Below are positions 23,107 through 33,938 of a stretch of DNA of 64,000 nt, piece after piece (positions within the stretch are counted from its first letter, which is position 1; each line of letters begins with the position of its first letter). Location of the stretch: the NCBI GenBank assembly GCA_036873135.1, contig JAPTYO010000013.1:22441901-22505900 (forward strand), given 5' to 3'. Below the pieces are notes generated by a model. It worked only from the letters and a program-made list of their open reading frames with translations, did no database searches and was not told the origin of the DNA. A program made the translations under genes and the position numbers. This stretch comes from Clarkia xantiana subsp. parviflora. Its lineage: Eukaryota; Streptophyta; Magnoliopsida; Myrtales; Onagraceae.

Positions 23107-24269
23107 GCTTGGTACTCCCTACGGCGGGGGGAGTTGTACCTGTCCGAGAGAATGATGCTGACGTCCGTTCCCCGAGCGATCCTAGGAGGTCGACGTCTGC
23201 TGGCATGCCTCTTGCTCCTTCCTGCGACAAAGGGAAGGGGCCAATGTATGCGGATTCGACCATGCCTGCCCCCTGGTCGGGGAACGGCCGTTCAGCGGAG
23301 GTGCCTTCCTTGGCAGGTGATTGTGGTTGACTTCTTGTTGTACTGGTATAGTTTTGCCTTCTCCTCACGTGTTTGCTTTTGACGCGTAGTTGTTCCTATT
23401 CCTTCAGCTCTTCGCAAGTCCGATCTGATGTGTCGGCTTGATCGGGATGTATCCGGGAACGAGTGGACTCCCTACTCTCAGTCTGCTATTTGCTTTCCCA
23501 AGGATATTTCCTTGAGCACACCTGCTGTCGGTGTGCGTGTGGTTCAGCGGTCTGTTCCGCCGGCTGACCGCAAAAAGTGCCCCCGTGACTCTGAGGCTGC
23601 TTTGAAGTGTGTTAAGGAGTCGCTTGCACGACTTTACTCCTGTATGTTGTTTTCTTTTCATGTTGGATCTATCATGTTTGTCTGGCTTCTTTGTGTATGA
23701 TGCGCTTGTGTTGTTGTTGGAGAAGGCGCGCGCATATTCAGATGCTTCTTCCAAGGCTTCCGCTAATCTCAAGGGAAGTTAGGATTGCGCGTCTCAGCTG
23801 GAGGCGGAGCTGTTTGCCTTATTGCGCCAGGAGAAGGTTGACGGGGTGGCACATGCTGTGGTGCTGAAGGAGACTAAGGAGTCTCATGTTGTCCTGGGTG
23901 ATCAGCTTGGGATGGTTGAGTTTCCTACTACAGCTGGTTACTCCAAACTTCTCGAGAAGGCACGTGATAATCACATGGAGTCTCTCTCTGTGGATTGCTT
24001 CGGGAGGATATACTCTCTTGTCCCCGATTTTCCTTTCCAGAGTACTGGGCCATATACTGGCTATGCCCTCGGGGCTATTACGGGGATCCGAGCGGGCGAT
24101 GTGGGCGGAGCGAGGTGTCCGTGGTATATGCTCCCTCATAAGTGGTTTGACGGGACAGGCGTCCGTCCCTGTTGGCGACGATCGCCGTGTTGTTTTCAGC
24201 AGCCCTGCGCGTGATGTTTTCATGGCTGACGCGTTTGGCTCTGGTGCTCCTGACGTTGGGTCAGGTTGA
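23107..24269 (+). pseudogene. Antisense (relative to the element) spliced gene of Element 1, broken
   Basis: Plus-strand exons can be traced at 23107-23316 and 23408-23641, separated by a 91-bp GT-AG intron, then a last exon from about 23742 to 24269. Both traced exons start with two bases and end with one base of a split codon (phase 1). Exon 1 holds ...VRSPSDPRR... CDKGKGP; exon 2 holds GNEWTPYSQSAICFPKDISL and STPAVGVRVVQR; the last exon is a helical, Glu/Lys-rich stretch followed by SLVPDFPFQ, ending APDVGSG. Element 2 carries the same blocks on the strand opposite its gag. Defects: a TAG at 23780-23782, a frameshift near 24110, and no recognisable N-terminal exon. Antisense ORFs near the 3' end are known in Tat-lineage elements such as Grande; the product's function is unknown. 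Confidence 0.7.
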
Positions 24270-24679
24270 TCTTTCTTTGTTTTATACGACTCTCTTGTGT
24301 ATATATGGTCGCTCCCCTTGCATGGGTGAGATTTTGGCGGGGTGAGTCCCGAGCTTGACTTTTTATGCTGGCTGGATGCCTTTGCTCTTCAGACCTGCTA
24401 TATTATATATAGATATGCCTGACATGAGATGTTAGAAAGATATAATACTAAGTATTATTTTGCATCTTCCTTTATTGCTGTCTCAATGACTTGTTCTCTT
24501 TTTGTAAGAGTGTTGCTCTATTGAATGGTTGATTTTCTTGATCCGATGGCTTCCCTTGGGAAATGGCATCTCTGTTGGTGGTGGGGTGCGGATGAATCAG
24601 TATCATCGGCACTTGTGGCTTTGTAAGGAGGATGATCCATGTTGAACTGCTTGTCTTCCTTTACAAGGATGTAAATAGA

Positions 24680-25230
24680 TTAGTATGTTCACATACTTGA
24701 TATAGTTGTTTGTTTGCGAAGCGTGGATAGATTAGTACGTCCGACACATGCATTTGTTTGTGAGGGAGGATTCCTACGGAACCGCTTGTCCCCGATTTTT
24801 CGCAAGGATGTGAATAGATTAGTACGTTCACATCCTTGTGTGATGGCGAAGTGTGGATAGATTAGTACGACCGACACTTGCATTTGTTTGCGAGGGAGGA
24901 TTCCCAATGATCCGTTTATTCCCCGACTTTTGCAAGGATGTGAATAGATTAGTACGTTCACATCCTTGTATGATGGCGAAGTGTGGATAGATTAGTACGT
25001 CCGACACTTGCATTTGTTTGCGAGGGAGGATTCCCAATGATCCGTTTATTCCCCGACTTTAGCGAGGATGTGAATAGATTAGTACGTTCACATCCTTGTA
25101 TGATGGCGAAGTGTGGATAGATTAGTACGTCCGACACTTGCATTTGTTTGCGAGGGAGGATTCCCAATGATCTGCTTATCCCCCGACTTTTGCAAGGATG
25201 TGAATAGATTAGTACGTTCACATCCTTGTT
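24680..25230. repeat. 130-bp tandem array in Element 1
   Basis: Four copies start at about 24717, 24846, 24976 and 25106, so the period is 129-130 bp. Each unit contains GCGAAGTGTGGATAG, a half-repeat (GTGGATAGATTAGTACG against GTGAATAGATTAGTACG) and a perfect inverted pair GGATGTGAA/TTCACATCC about 12 bp apart. Copies are nearly identical, pointing to recent amplification. The minus-strand open frames across it are products of the repeat. Confidence 0.92.
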
Positions 25231-25358
25231 GAGATTATTTTATCTCCTTGTATGCGTTGTGCTCCCTCTGTTTTAAATACAGGCATGAGCTTCGCTTAGT
25301 CTTGCTTTGATATCCTTTTGATGGCTTTTCTTGTTGATTGCCCTTTCCGCGTATAGAG

Positions 25359-26345
25359 TTAGGGCCTTTGTTGACGATGTACGTGGCTTGTCCCTGGTCT
25401 TGGACCGGGGTTGCTTGCCATTACAAAGTGATTTTTCCTATGCAAGGAGTAATCTTGATATCCCTGGAATGTCTGAGACAGCTGTCTCCAGGTTCCTTCA
25501 TTGAATGGCCCTGCTTGGTAGGGTGTTTGGGAGCGCGAGAGCTCCTGTCTTGTCCCTTGTTGGGGGAACTGCCTGCTTCGCTGTGTATTCCCGTGAAAGG
25601 TCGGGGTTTTTGAGATCGTAGGGCCTCTCTGCTGAAGTGCATTCAATGGAGGCGCCTGTGTTGGTGGCGGGGGTATATTTGCTTGTTGCGCGGGAGGGGG
25701 CGGTGACGCCCCGCATCTTTGGTTGCGCAGGGTCTCTTTCAGATGAGGCAGCTGTTCGAATGTCGCCATCATTTCCGGGGTGACTGCAGGCGCGGCCTAT
25801 GCCCCTGGTGTCTGATTGTATGCCCCAGCATTCGGCATTCCGTATGGTTGCTCCTGCGTGTTAAAGGTTTGATGGGCGAAACCTGGAGGAGCGTCGGTTC
25901 GCTGTATGACCCCTTGCGCGTTACTCCGAGAGTGTATACTTCTTGTAGGCGTAGACGAGGCGACTGAGGCCTCGCTTTGGCTCTGCGGGGGGTTTCTCTG
26001 AGCTCTCTGCGGAGGAGGTTTCATGATTGACTCCGGGGTCGGAATTTTCCTCGGACGTCCTGGTCCTCTTCTCTTTGTCTTAGTCGGCGGTGGCTGCTCG
26101 TTGCGTGGGGTCTCATGATTGTATGCCCCTTGCGTGAGAGGTTTCGTCCCCTGCACTGAAGCCTCCGCGTATGGTGTATGTGTAGTGCATCTTGCTTGTT
26201 TGTTTGAGGAACGCAGGCTTTCTGTTGCGATTCCCACAGACGGCGCCAAGTGTTTCGACCAAGCTCGCGGACGGACGTCGGGTCGCGCACGAGGCTTGTC
26301 GAATTCTAAGTGTTTGAGCCCGCGGACGGACGTCGGGTCGCGCAC
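25359..26345 (-). pseudogene. Gag N-terminal region of Element 1 (one in-frame stop)
   Basis: One minus-strand frame is open from 26345, inside the LTR, through the primer site to 25359, interrupted by a single TAG at 25797-25799. The first part is Pro/Gln/Ser-rich with a basic KTKRRGPGRPRK (AT-hook-like) patch; after the stop comes VTPEMMATFEQL, a Pro-rich stretch (SPPPPAQQ) and a basic tail ending at 25359. Element 2 has VTPAMMAALDGF and Element 3 has VTPRFMNALEEL at the matching place, so this is a shared gag segment. The core Gag domain present in Element 2 is missing, so the protein would be truncated. No ATG occurs in this frame between the primer site and the ESIMKPP segment, so the start is unclear. 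Confidence 0.65.
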
Positions 26346-27490
26346 GGGACTTGAAATCTTCTAAGTGTCTGAACCCGCTGACGGACGGCTGGACGTCGCG
26401 TGCGGGGCTTGAAAATCTCTAAGTGTCTGAACCCGCGGGCAGACGGCGGGTTGACGGAGAGCTTGCTGCGACGACCAAGTTAACGCGGGCGGTCCGCTGT
26501 CTAACTTGTCGGAGTCGTCGGGTGATGTGTAAGCTTGTTGAGGTTGCAACCGCGGGTAGAGGGCCGCGCGCGGGCTTCAGCCTTTGATCTTCAAGATACA
26601 CTAAGTCATTCGGGGCTCTCTCGCGTCCTGCCTGCTCGTACCTGCAAGAGGAGCTCTGTCAAGCAAGTCCCGCGCAGAGGGGGGGGGGGGTGCTTGACGT
26701 GCTCACTCCGACGGTCAACATTAGACAGTTTCTAGAGAGAGAAAGTTAGAGAGAAGTCAGAGCTTTTCCCAATTCTCCCCAAAGTGACTTTTGAATGAGT
26801 TGAAGTGACTTTTGAATGAGTTGAAGTGACTTGAAAATGTTCACCCCCAAGGTGGCTATTTATAGGCAACCTTGGACCGTAAACCGGTTTTGGCCCGGTT
26901 CAATGTGGAAATGTGAACCGGGATGCATGGGTAAGCTTCGGGAAAAAGGGCTCTGACGTGCGTCTCAGGCGGCCGTCATAAACGGGATGAGCGCGCCGCT
27001 TAAAACAAAGGTCTCGGACACATAGGAGTTAGTGTAAAAATCGGGTCTCCGTATACGTCCGAGGCGAAATGGGGGGTGTGCGCGACACCCCCCGGGTGTG
27101 GAGCTTACCCGGAATTCCGGGTAAGCTAGGCTTACCCGGAAATTCCGGGTAGGCCGGGGCTTACCCGGAATTTCCGGGTAAGCCGGGCTTACCCGGAAAT
27201 TCCGGGTAAGCCGGGGCTTACCCGGAATTTCCGGGTAAGCTGGGCTTACCCGGAAATTCCGGGTAAGCTCAGTTTACCCGGAATTTTCCGGGTAAGCCCA
27301 GCTTACCCGGAAATCCCGGGTAAGCTAGGCTTACCCGGAAATTCCGGGTAAGCCCCCCGGGGCGCCGGGCAAGTTCGCGACTTGCCCGGTTTACCCCGGT
27401 TAGCTCGAAATCGGGTTTTTGTAGTGGGCCTTGTGCGTGTATGAGGTCCGAATAATTAAAACCGAGCCCGAATCATGCGTATATCCATCA
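26251..27490 (-). repeat. 5' LTR of Element 1
   Basis: 1240 bp and, on visual comparison, the same as the LTR at 19325-20563 apart from one extra G in the run at about 26679-26690. TATA box at 26856-26865 (minus strand). The U3 palindrome cluster is at 27103-27355. As the 5' LTR in element order it would drive element transcription leftward. Confidence 0.95.
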
Positions 27491-28363
27491 GGAAAAATAT
27501 CATCTTAAAACTTTGTTATTGAAACTTTGTTATAGGGTTTAAGATGTCGTCTTAAAAGTTTGGAAACAATGTCATCTTAAAACTTTGTTATTCAAACAAT
27601 TCAAACTTTGTTATTCAAACTTTCTCGGTTAAATGCCGTCTTATTTTAGACATTTCCAACTTTGTTACTCTAAAAAGTTCGGAAAAAATTGTTGATAAAA
27701 AAATATTTTCTATTAAATATCGGTTAATTATTTTAAAAATGTATTATTTTTAGCCTTCTAAAGCGTTCGAAAAAATATAGCACTATTTTACCATCTAAAA
27801 ATTTGGAAAATAAAAAATAAAAACAAATGTAGTATTCTCTGGCCTTCTAAAAAGTTGGATATTAAATATCGTATTTAGTTATTTTTTTTGTTTTTTTTAA
27901 GGTAGTATTCTTTAGCCTTCTAAAAAGTTAGAAAAAAAATGTACCATTCTTTGGCATTTTTAAAAGTTGGAAAATAAAAAATTGTTGATAATTTTTTTAA
28001 TTAATTATCGTACTCGGTTCTTTAAAAAAATAGCATTCTTTAAACTTCGAAAGATTTGAAAAAAAAAAAAAATGTACCATTCTTTAACCTTCTAAAAATT
28101 TAGAAAAAAAATTGATGAATTTTTTTTAATTAGATATTGTTTTCAATTCTTTTAAAAATGTAGCATTCTCTAACTTTCCAAAAATAGCTGGAAAAAAATA
28201 TAAATGTAGCATTCTTTGGCCTTCTAAAAATTTGGAAAAGTACTAAATATTGCCTTCAGATCTTTTAAAAATGTATAGCATTTTTTAACCTTCTAAAAAG
28301 TTCGGAAAAAAAAAATGTACCATTATTTGGCCTTCAAAAAAATTAGAAAATTATTAATAAAGG
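27491..28363. repeat. Degenerate AT-rich repeat, host of Elements 1 and 2
   Basis: Irregular copies of words like GCATTCTTTGGCCTTCTAAAAA and GTTGGAAAA recur every 35-135 bp throughout. The same material lies at about 19240-19319 and 44681-44830, on the other sides of the two elements. The 5-bp target copies are GGAAA (27491-27495, Element 1) and AAAGG (28359-28363, Element 2). No gene. Confidence 0.75.
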
Positions 28364-29006
28364 TGATGGATATCCGCCCGATTCGAGTTCATTTTACATT
28401 CAGGCCTCGTTAACACGTCAGACCCACTAACTTCTTACAAACGTTTATTCACGGGTTAGAATGGTCCGAACGCATGACACGCACGTATTCGGGTCGTGAC
28501 CCGTCCGGATTGTTAGCAATCCGGACCCCTCCGGATTTTCTAGCAATCCGGACCGAGCCGGATTGTTTCCACAATCCGGCGTGGTCCGGATTATCGTCCC
28601 GAGATGCGCGTATCCTCACGTGTTTACACTATGTGCGAGTCTTCCCTTTGCCAATTTAACTCAAATTCACGTATAGTTCGCGTTTTCCAACTAAACCGGG
28701 GTCAGACCACTTAAAACCGGGTTTGAGTCCAAGGTTCCCTATATATAGGAATCTTGGTCACCCATTTCATAATTTAAGTTGGCAAGGGAGCTCTCACTTC
28801 TCTCTAGCTTTCTCTCTCAAGATTTCTCATTTTAGCATCGGAGAGGGTTCATCGCACACCACCCCCCCCCCCCCCTCATGGTGTCTATATCGCCCTTTGT
28901 GCAGGTGTCAGGAGGAGCGCAGGTACGCAACGCACGCGACAACCCGGAAGTACACTCTAAGCAAGATTATCATGACCCGACACCCCTATCGGTTCTGGTC
29001 CCAACA
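28364..29006 (+). repeat. 5' LTR of Element 2
   Basis: 643 bp. TATATATA box at 28740-28747. The U3 has clustered palindromes at about 28500-28600 built on CCGGATTG and CAATCCGG words. A C run lies at 28861-28875. It ends CCCAACA at 29006 and is followed at once by the primer-site-like sequence. Confidence 0.94.
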
Positions 29007-29060
29007 TTTTAGCGCTGTCTGCGAGATCCGAACAATAAAAGTCATACAGTACCGAGAGCA

Positions 29061-30960
29061 ATGACGAATAACCCTCCACCTCCTGATAACTTAAACCTGG
29101 GAAAGGAAAAGGGGCCGAGACGCTCAAAGAGAAAGGCTTCCATGGAAGCACCCAAGCAGGCACCACCAAGGAAGAACCAGGTTGGCCCTTCCTACATTCC
29201 TGAAGCCACGTCCACAGCTTCCTCATTGCCAACTCTGAATGCACAATCGGAGCCTACTGCCCAAACCAACGGACCACCATCAGGGCTTGAGCATAGGAAA
29301 CACATAGATGAAGAGTAACCTTATGGGATGCCAGCTGAGGAGCAACAGCCCGAGGGAGGAAATGCACAACTCGCACCCACTGTCACCCCAGCAATGATGG
29401 CAGCGTTAGATGGATTTCTAGCTTTCATGGAGACCCTAAAGAATCTAGGCTATGCGGCACCACCACCACCACCTCCACCACCTGCATACAGGCAAACTGC
29501 AGCGACAACAGAGTCATATACCACACCCGGGGGAGACGCCACACAGCATGAGGGAAGGAAACACCTAGCAGCCAACCCACATTACGCTAACGCGGGACTT
29601 GAGGGAGTCCGCTCGTACACACCCTACGAGGAGAGGCCATACCCTGCGGTCATGGAGGCAACCAAGCCAAATGTTCTAGCAACAGTGTTAGGAGGACTCC
29701 CACTACCAACCAAGCCAGGGGTAGAACATGGGCAGAAACCCAAATGCCAATTGGAGGATGCCTACAAGGGATGACAAAGTCCCCATCACGGGGCTAACTG
29801 CCAAAAGCTTGGAGGCGCTGATAGAGTAAAAGCTGAAACAATCAAGGGTCAGGGCAATGCACGTCCTGTCCGAGAGTGCGACTCATCCTTTCACGCAAGA
29901 GCTCTTACACAATCATATTTCGAGAATCCTGAATAATATAAGGATTGAGAAGTACTCCGGCAAAGGAGGCCCTATTGAGTACGTGCAGCAGCACGAGGCT
30001 TCCCTGCTAGGGAGAACAACCAACCTGAATCATGTGGTTGTCACATTCCCACAAACCCTGATAGGTTCTGCTGCACATTGGTTCTTCTCCCTCCCAAAAG
30101 AAAGTGTGGACTCATGGCCATACTTAAAGGCCAAGTTCATCCAAAGATACATGGGAGAACACACGTTGCTGAAAGGTTCGAATGCGATGGATGATGTGCA
30201 ACAGCAACTTGACGAATCTTTGGCTGATTACTACACCCGTTTCAATCAGAAAATTGCGGAAACACACACATCTGTCTGTGGGTGAAATAATCAGGGCGTT
30301 CCTTCGAACTTAGGTGGCCTAGGCTTCACGATAGGTGAGAAAATGCCGAAATGCCCGACAGAGACTTTGGAAGATTTAGCCTCGCGAGTAAAGAAGTATG
30401 TGGACCTCAAAAGTTTCAAGAATAACGCTAAGGCAAAGATGAACGCCGCGCGTAACAAGGATAACAATAACAAGTCTGGACAGACAAAGCAATTCTAGGG
30501 GAACCAGCAGAACAGGCAATGGCAGCCACAGCCGAACGTCTGAATCAGGTCGATTTTCAACGACCAAGGGAGGTAAATGCTGCAAACCTCATCCCGTTGA
30601 ATGCACCTTTGGCTGTAATCTTAATGGAGATGAAGGAAACAATCCCTGGAGAGAACCCAACAACTGCCGAAAAAGCCCCATCGGGAAAGAAACGGAAAAG
30701 TGGTGTGAAAACCACTAGGTGTATGGTCATGAAACCAATAACTGCTTTAGCCTGAAAATGCGAATTAATAATGTGATTCAGAGATGGTAGTTGAAGCACT
30801 TTGTTGACCAAGGTGATAACAACGCGAAAAGAATTCAAGGGGAATGCTCTACTAAAAACAAAGGAAAGTAGAAGGTGCACGATAATCCGCCTCCTCCCAA
30901 GCAAGGTGTGATCAACCTCATTCACGGAGGACAAGCTGCCGGGGGGCAAGGGTCGCATGC
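29061..30960 (+). pseudogene. Gag of Element 2, interrupted
   Basis: An ATG at 29061 starts a basic Pro/Lys-rich N-terminus (85 codons, stop at 29316), followed by VTPAMMAALDGFLAFMETL, a run of eight prolines, and an Ala/Pro/Tyr-rich stretch (29328-29774). The core Gag (Retrotrans_gag-type) lies at 29857-30285 with YSGKGGPIEYV, ...AHWFFSLPKESVDSWPYLK and KFIQRYMGEHT. After a frameshift near 30285 more Gag-like sequence (DLASRVKKYVDLKSF) continues to about 30500, and a C-terminal NNCFSLKMRINNVI segment reaches about 30790. At least five stops or frameshifts make it non-functional. It is the best preserved gag of the three large elements. Confidence 0.85.
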
Positions 30961-31029
30961 AAAGAACGTTTATGCTTCACGGGCATAAACGCATCCTAAG
31001 TATGGCAAGAAGCCAAGGGGAGAACAAGA

Positions 31030-31522
31030 AGACGTTGTCATCATGTTCTCCGAATAAGACATGAAACATATAGTCTACCTCCACGACGATGCACTAGTAA
31101 TCACCATGCCAATTGCGAACTACGACGTCAAGCGAATCCTCGTTGATGGCGGAAGCTCTGCAGATATCTTAACCATTAAGGTGCTAGAGCAGCTTTGACG
31201 AACCAAGCCAGATTTAAGTCCTGGAAGTTACCCCCTAATAAGATTCGTTGGTGCAGCGACATACCCCTTGGCGACAATCACACTCCCAGTAACACTGGGC
31301 GAAGGATGTAAGAGGCTTGATGTCAATGTCAACCTCATAGTGGTTGAGACCCTGGGGGAATATAACAGAATATTGTGGAGAATAACAATCAACCCGTACG
31401 AAATAGTGCCTTCAACTGCACACCAAAATATGAAGTTCTCAACCGGGAATGGAACTGGAGAAGTGTTAAACTACCAAATAGAAGCACGTTGGTGCTATAT
31501 AAATACTCTCAGTCGAAAATAA
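31030..31522 (+). pseudogene. Retroviral-type aspartic protease remnant of Element 2
   Basis: Plus-strand reading gives HIVYLHDDALVITMPIANYD, then KRILVDGGSSADIL, where the catalytic D-S-G is D-G-G, and then ITLPVTLGEGCKRLDVNVNL with the GEYNRILWR segment. The Tat remnant at 8555-9400 has matching segments (HIVYPHNDALVNTMPI, RILVDSG, ITLPVTLGTGEQQLQMDV), which supports common descent. One stop lies after the VLEQL segment. No RT follows. Confidence 0.8.
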
Positions 31523-31559
31523 AAACTCTCCATTGCCATGATAAGGTTAGGCACAGTTG

Positions 31560-32269
31560 AAGGAGAAGGCACTCGACAAGTCGAGGAGGAGCGGTTCGAA
31601 CAAGTTTTCGCGCATGGATACATGGCAAATCACCAGCTAGTCCCAGCACTTCAAAGCGTCTAGGATGTCAAACAAGGAAATAAGGAGTCAACTTGGAACT
31701 ACTTCAAGCGCTACGCACAGAATGCTGCCTTGGTAAAGGCAACTAGGGAGGCAGTGATCAATGCATTTTTCATGAACATGAATGCTCGATCATTCCTCCT
31801 CTTTGGAAGAGTTTATGGCTGGAGGAAAACCCAGAAAATGGGTGATCTCAAAGACAAGCTTGACATGGTAATTGATGGTGAGCAAGAACTGGGGTGGTGC
31901 AAACCACACACAAGCCAAGGGAAGGGATTCGCGCATACAAGCACAAGCAGGGTGGCAAACAACAACGCAAATCATACTTTCACTCCTTTGAACATAGGAG
32001 TCGAAGAGTTATACGACAGCATCCTGCAAAACAAGTTACCTTCCCCAGGCAAGACAATGCAAGCATTCCTCGAAACAAGTATAACTGACTGGTGCAACTT
32101 CCACCGTACATGGGGACACTATACCAACTACTGCCTCACTCTGAGGATCGGAATTAAAGAGATGATATCTCTTGGAGCGCTACAGGTTGCGTGGCGCGCA
32201 ACCACCCTGCTGCGTGAACGACTTGGGAGGCAGCAAACGCATCCCTCCCCACTACTGCATTACTCATAG
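31560..32269 (+). pseudogene. Second, unrelated-looking gag piece in Element 2
   Basis: After the protease remnant the plus strand again encodes Gag-like sequence: RFEQVFAHGYMANHQLVPAL, an STWNYFKRYAQNAALVKATR segment, and a 179-codon frame (31730-32269) that includes CNFHRTWGHYTNYC, a Cys/His arrangement like the C-F-H-x4-GH-x4-C knuckle of Tat-type Gag, followed by GIKEMISLGAL. It overlaps in type with the C-terminal half missing from the first gag, but comes after the protease. Either two elements recombined or the internal region was copied from two templates. A stop occurs after LQSV. Confidence 0.65.
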
Positions 32270-33156
32270 CTTTAATCATCTACTTTCAGCTTTTTTTATC
32301 TAAGTAGTTTAAAATAGTTGTAGGACATTTACACATGGGTGATCAGTTGACCCCATTCGTAAAACACTATAAATACTCCACAGTACTAATGAAGTTAATG
32401 TATTTTCGTAGGTACAACCTTACTTATACATCAACAACACTCCCTACTCTGGAATAACACCAAGTAGCGGACCTATGCATATAAAATGCATCAACAATAC
32501 AAGCTATTACGCTAAACACAACAAACAACCTATATTATACGCCACAACATGTCAACACTTGACGTCAATAACGAGCAATCAATATGCTCTCTCTCTCTCT
32601 CGAAATCTATTATGTCTATTCTAAACAATGACAACAACACATTACATCCTAGAAATATCTCCAAGGATTATTAGTAACATGGAGCAACATCCCCAGCTCG
32701 GGGGCAACCCCATGATTACAACGACCATTCCTGGGGTTTTTAAAAAAAGATGTGGTCATCTACAATGTGGTGCAACATCCTCTATACGAGGGCAACCCCA
32801 CACTACATGGTGTGACATCCTCTTTGCGAGGGCAACCCCATGAAAACATGGCGTGACATCCTCTATACGAGGGCAACCCCATGTCATCTTACTACGGACT
32901 ATGAAACCTAGTGGAGATTACTAAACACTCGGGCGTGAGTTAACCCCCATATTACATCGCGCGACATCCTCTATACGAGGGCAACCCCATGGGAACCTAG
33001 TACTAAACACAAGTAGCGTTCATTACTAAGCACCTTTCTACGCCGGCAAGAGCGTATCCTGAGATCATCGTTATACGCAATGCATCGAAAAACTCACCAA
33101 ATCTACAAGTCGAGTCTTGTAAAACGTTATCTTGGATGTGAACAAGTTACGGAAAT
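32270..33156 (+). repeat. Hairpin-bearing short repeats and 3' spacer of Element 2
   Basis: From about 32686 to 33000 at least five copies of an ACATCC...GGGCAACCCCATG unit occur at irregular spacing (about 39-115 bp). Each contains CCTC, five bases, GAGG (CCTCTATACGAGG; CCTCTTTGCGAGG), and the first has CCCC-AGCTC-GGGG. A (CT)n run is at about 32589-32600. The stretch 32270-32680 shows no gene. Confidence 0.8.
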
Positions 33157-33708
33157 AAAACACATCCAAATTAGCAAGTCGTGTCTTGCCACAACGTCGC
33201 ATTAGAATTGACCAAGAGACGGTAAAAACTGCAAGATGCGCAACATGATCTTGTACAACCCCTTGGAGTAACCAGGTAGAGGTGTAGTAGAATCGCAAGA
33301 TAAGTACATGAATAGCCAAGGAACATCTTTCCTCAAAGTTACAACAGGGGTTCCCAAGTAGCGGACATAAAACACATCCAAATTAGCAAGTCGTGTCTTG
33401 ATACAACGTCGTCTTGGAATGGACCAAGAGACGGTAAAAACTGCAAGTCGTATAACGCGATCTTGTACAGCCCCTTGGAATAACCGGGAAGAGCGTAGTA
33501 GCATCACAAGGTAAGTACATGGATTAGCTAGCGGAAAGCCTTGCAACAACGCTACAGCGGGGGTGCCCAAAAAGTGGAATAAAACACGCTCAAATTAGCA
33601 AGTCGTGTCTTGTCACAAAGTCACTTTGAAATGGCCCAAAAGACGGTAAAAAATACAAGGCGTATTACACGACCTTTGTTTTGCCCCTTTGAATAACCAA
33701 GTGGAGGC

Positions 33709-33938
33709 TATAAGCTTGAATCATACTTCATTGATGATTAGGGATTACAAGCAAGGTGATACAATATATATACTAAGTGAAACTAGGCTCACCAACTAAG
33801 ACTATACAAAGAGTTGTGAACCAGGTGCATAGTGTTTGCATAGCATAATCGGGTGCATACATAGTGGCAGGGTGTATGCATAGTAAAACTAAGTGTATGC
33901 ATAGTGTATTGAACATAGTCTTCATATACACTTCTATA
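33709..33938 (-). repeat. 3' LTR of the intact copia
   Basis: 230 bp. Its first bases in element sense (TATAG) complete the polyprotein stop codon. Contains repeated GTGTATGCATAGT words and a TATATATA stretch near 33771 (minus-strand TATA candidate). Confidence 0.96.

Larger units (their letters stand above)
19325..27490 (-). mobile_element. Element 1: complete non-autonomous Ty3/gypsy-like LTR retrotransposon
   Basis: LTRs at 19325-20563 and 26251-27490 flank an internal region with a primer site at the right (minus strand TTGGCGCCGTCTGTGGGA, 26234-26249) and a polypurine tract at the left (minus strand ACTCGGGGGCAAG, next to 20563), so the element reads on the minus strand. The flanking 5-bp duplication is GGAAA (19320-19324 and 27491-27495). 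In element order it holds a gag N-terminal region, a 130-bp tandem array, an opposite-strand gene, further short tandem repeats, and the polypurine tract. No RT, RNase H or integrase was found in any frame, so transposition would need proteins in trans. By eye the LTRs differ only in the length of a G run (11 against 12), which implies a very recent insertion or a conversion event. Confidence 0.93.

Noticed and set aside
24689..25221. Three minus-strand open frames with repeated PRKQMQVSDVLIYPHFA blocks
   Set aside because: They are translations of the 130-bp tandem repeat and have no counterpart in the sister elements.
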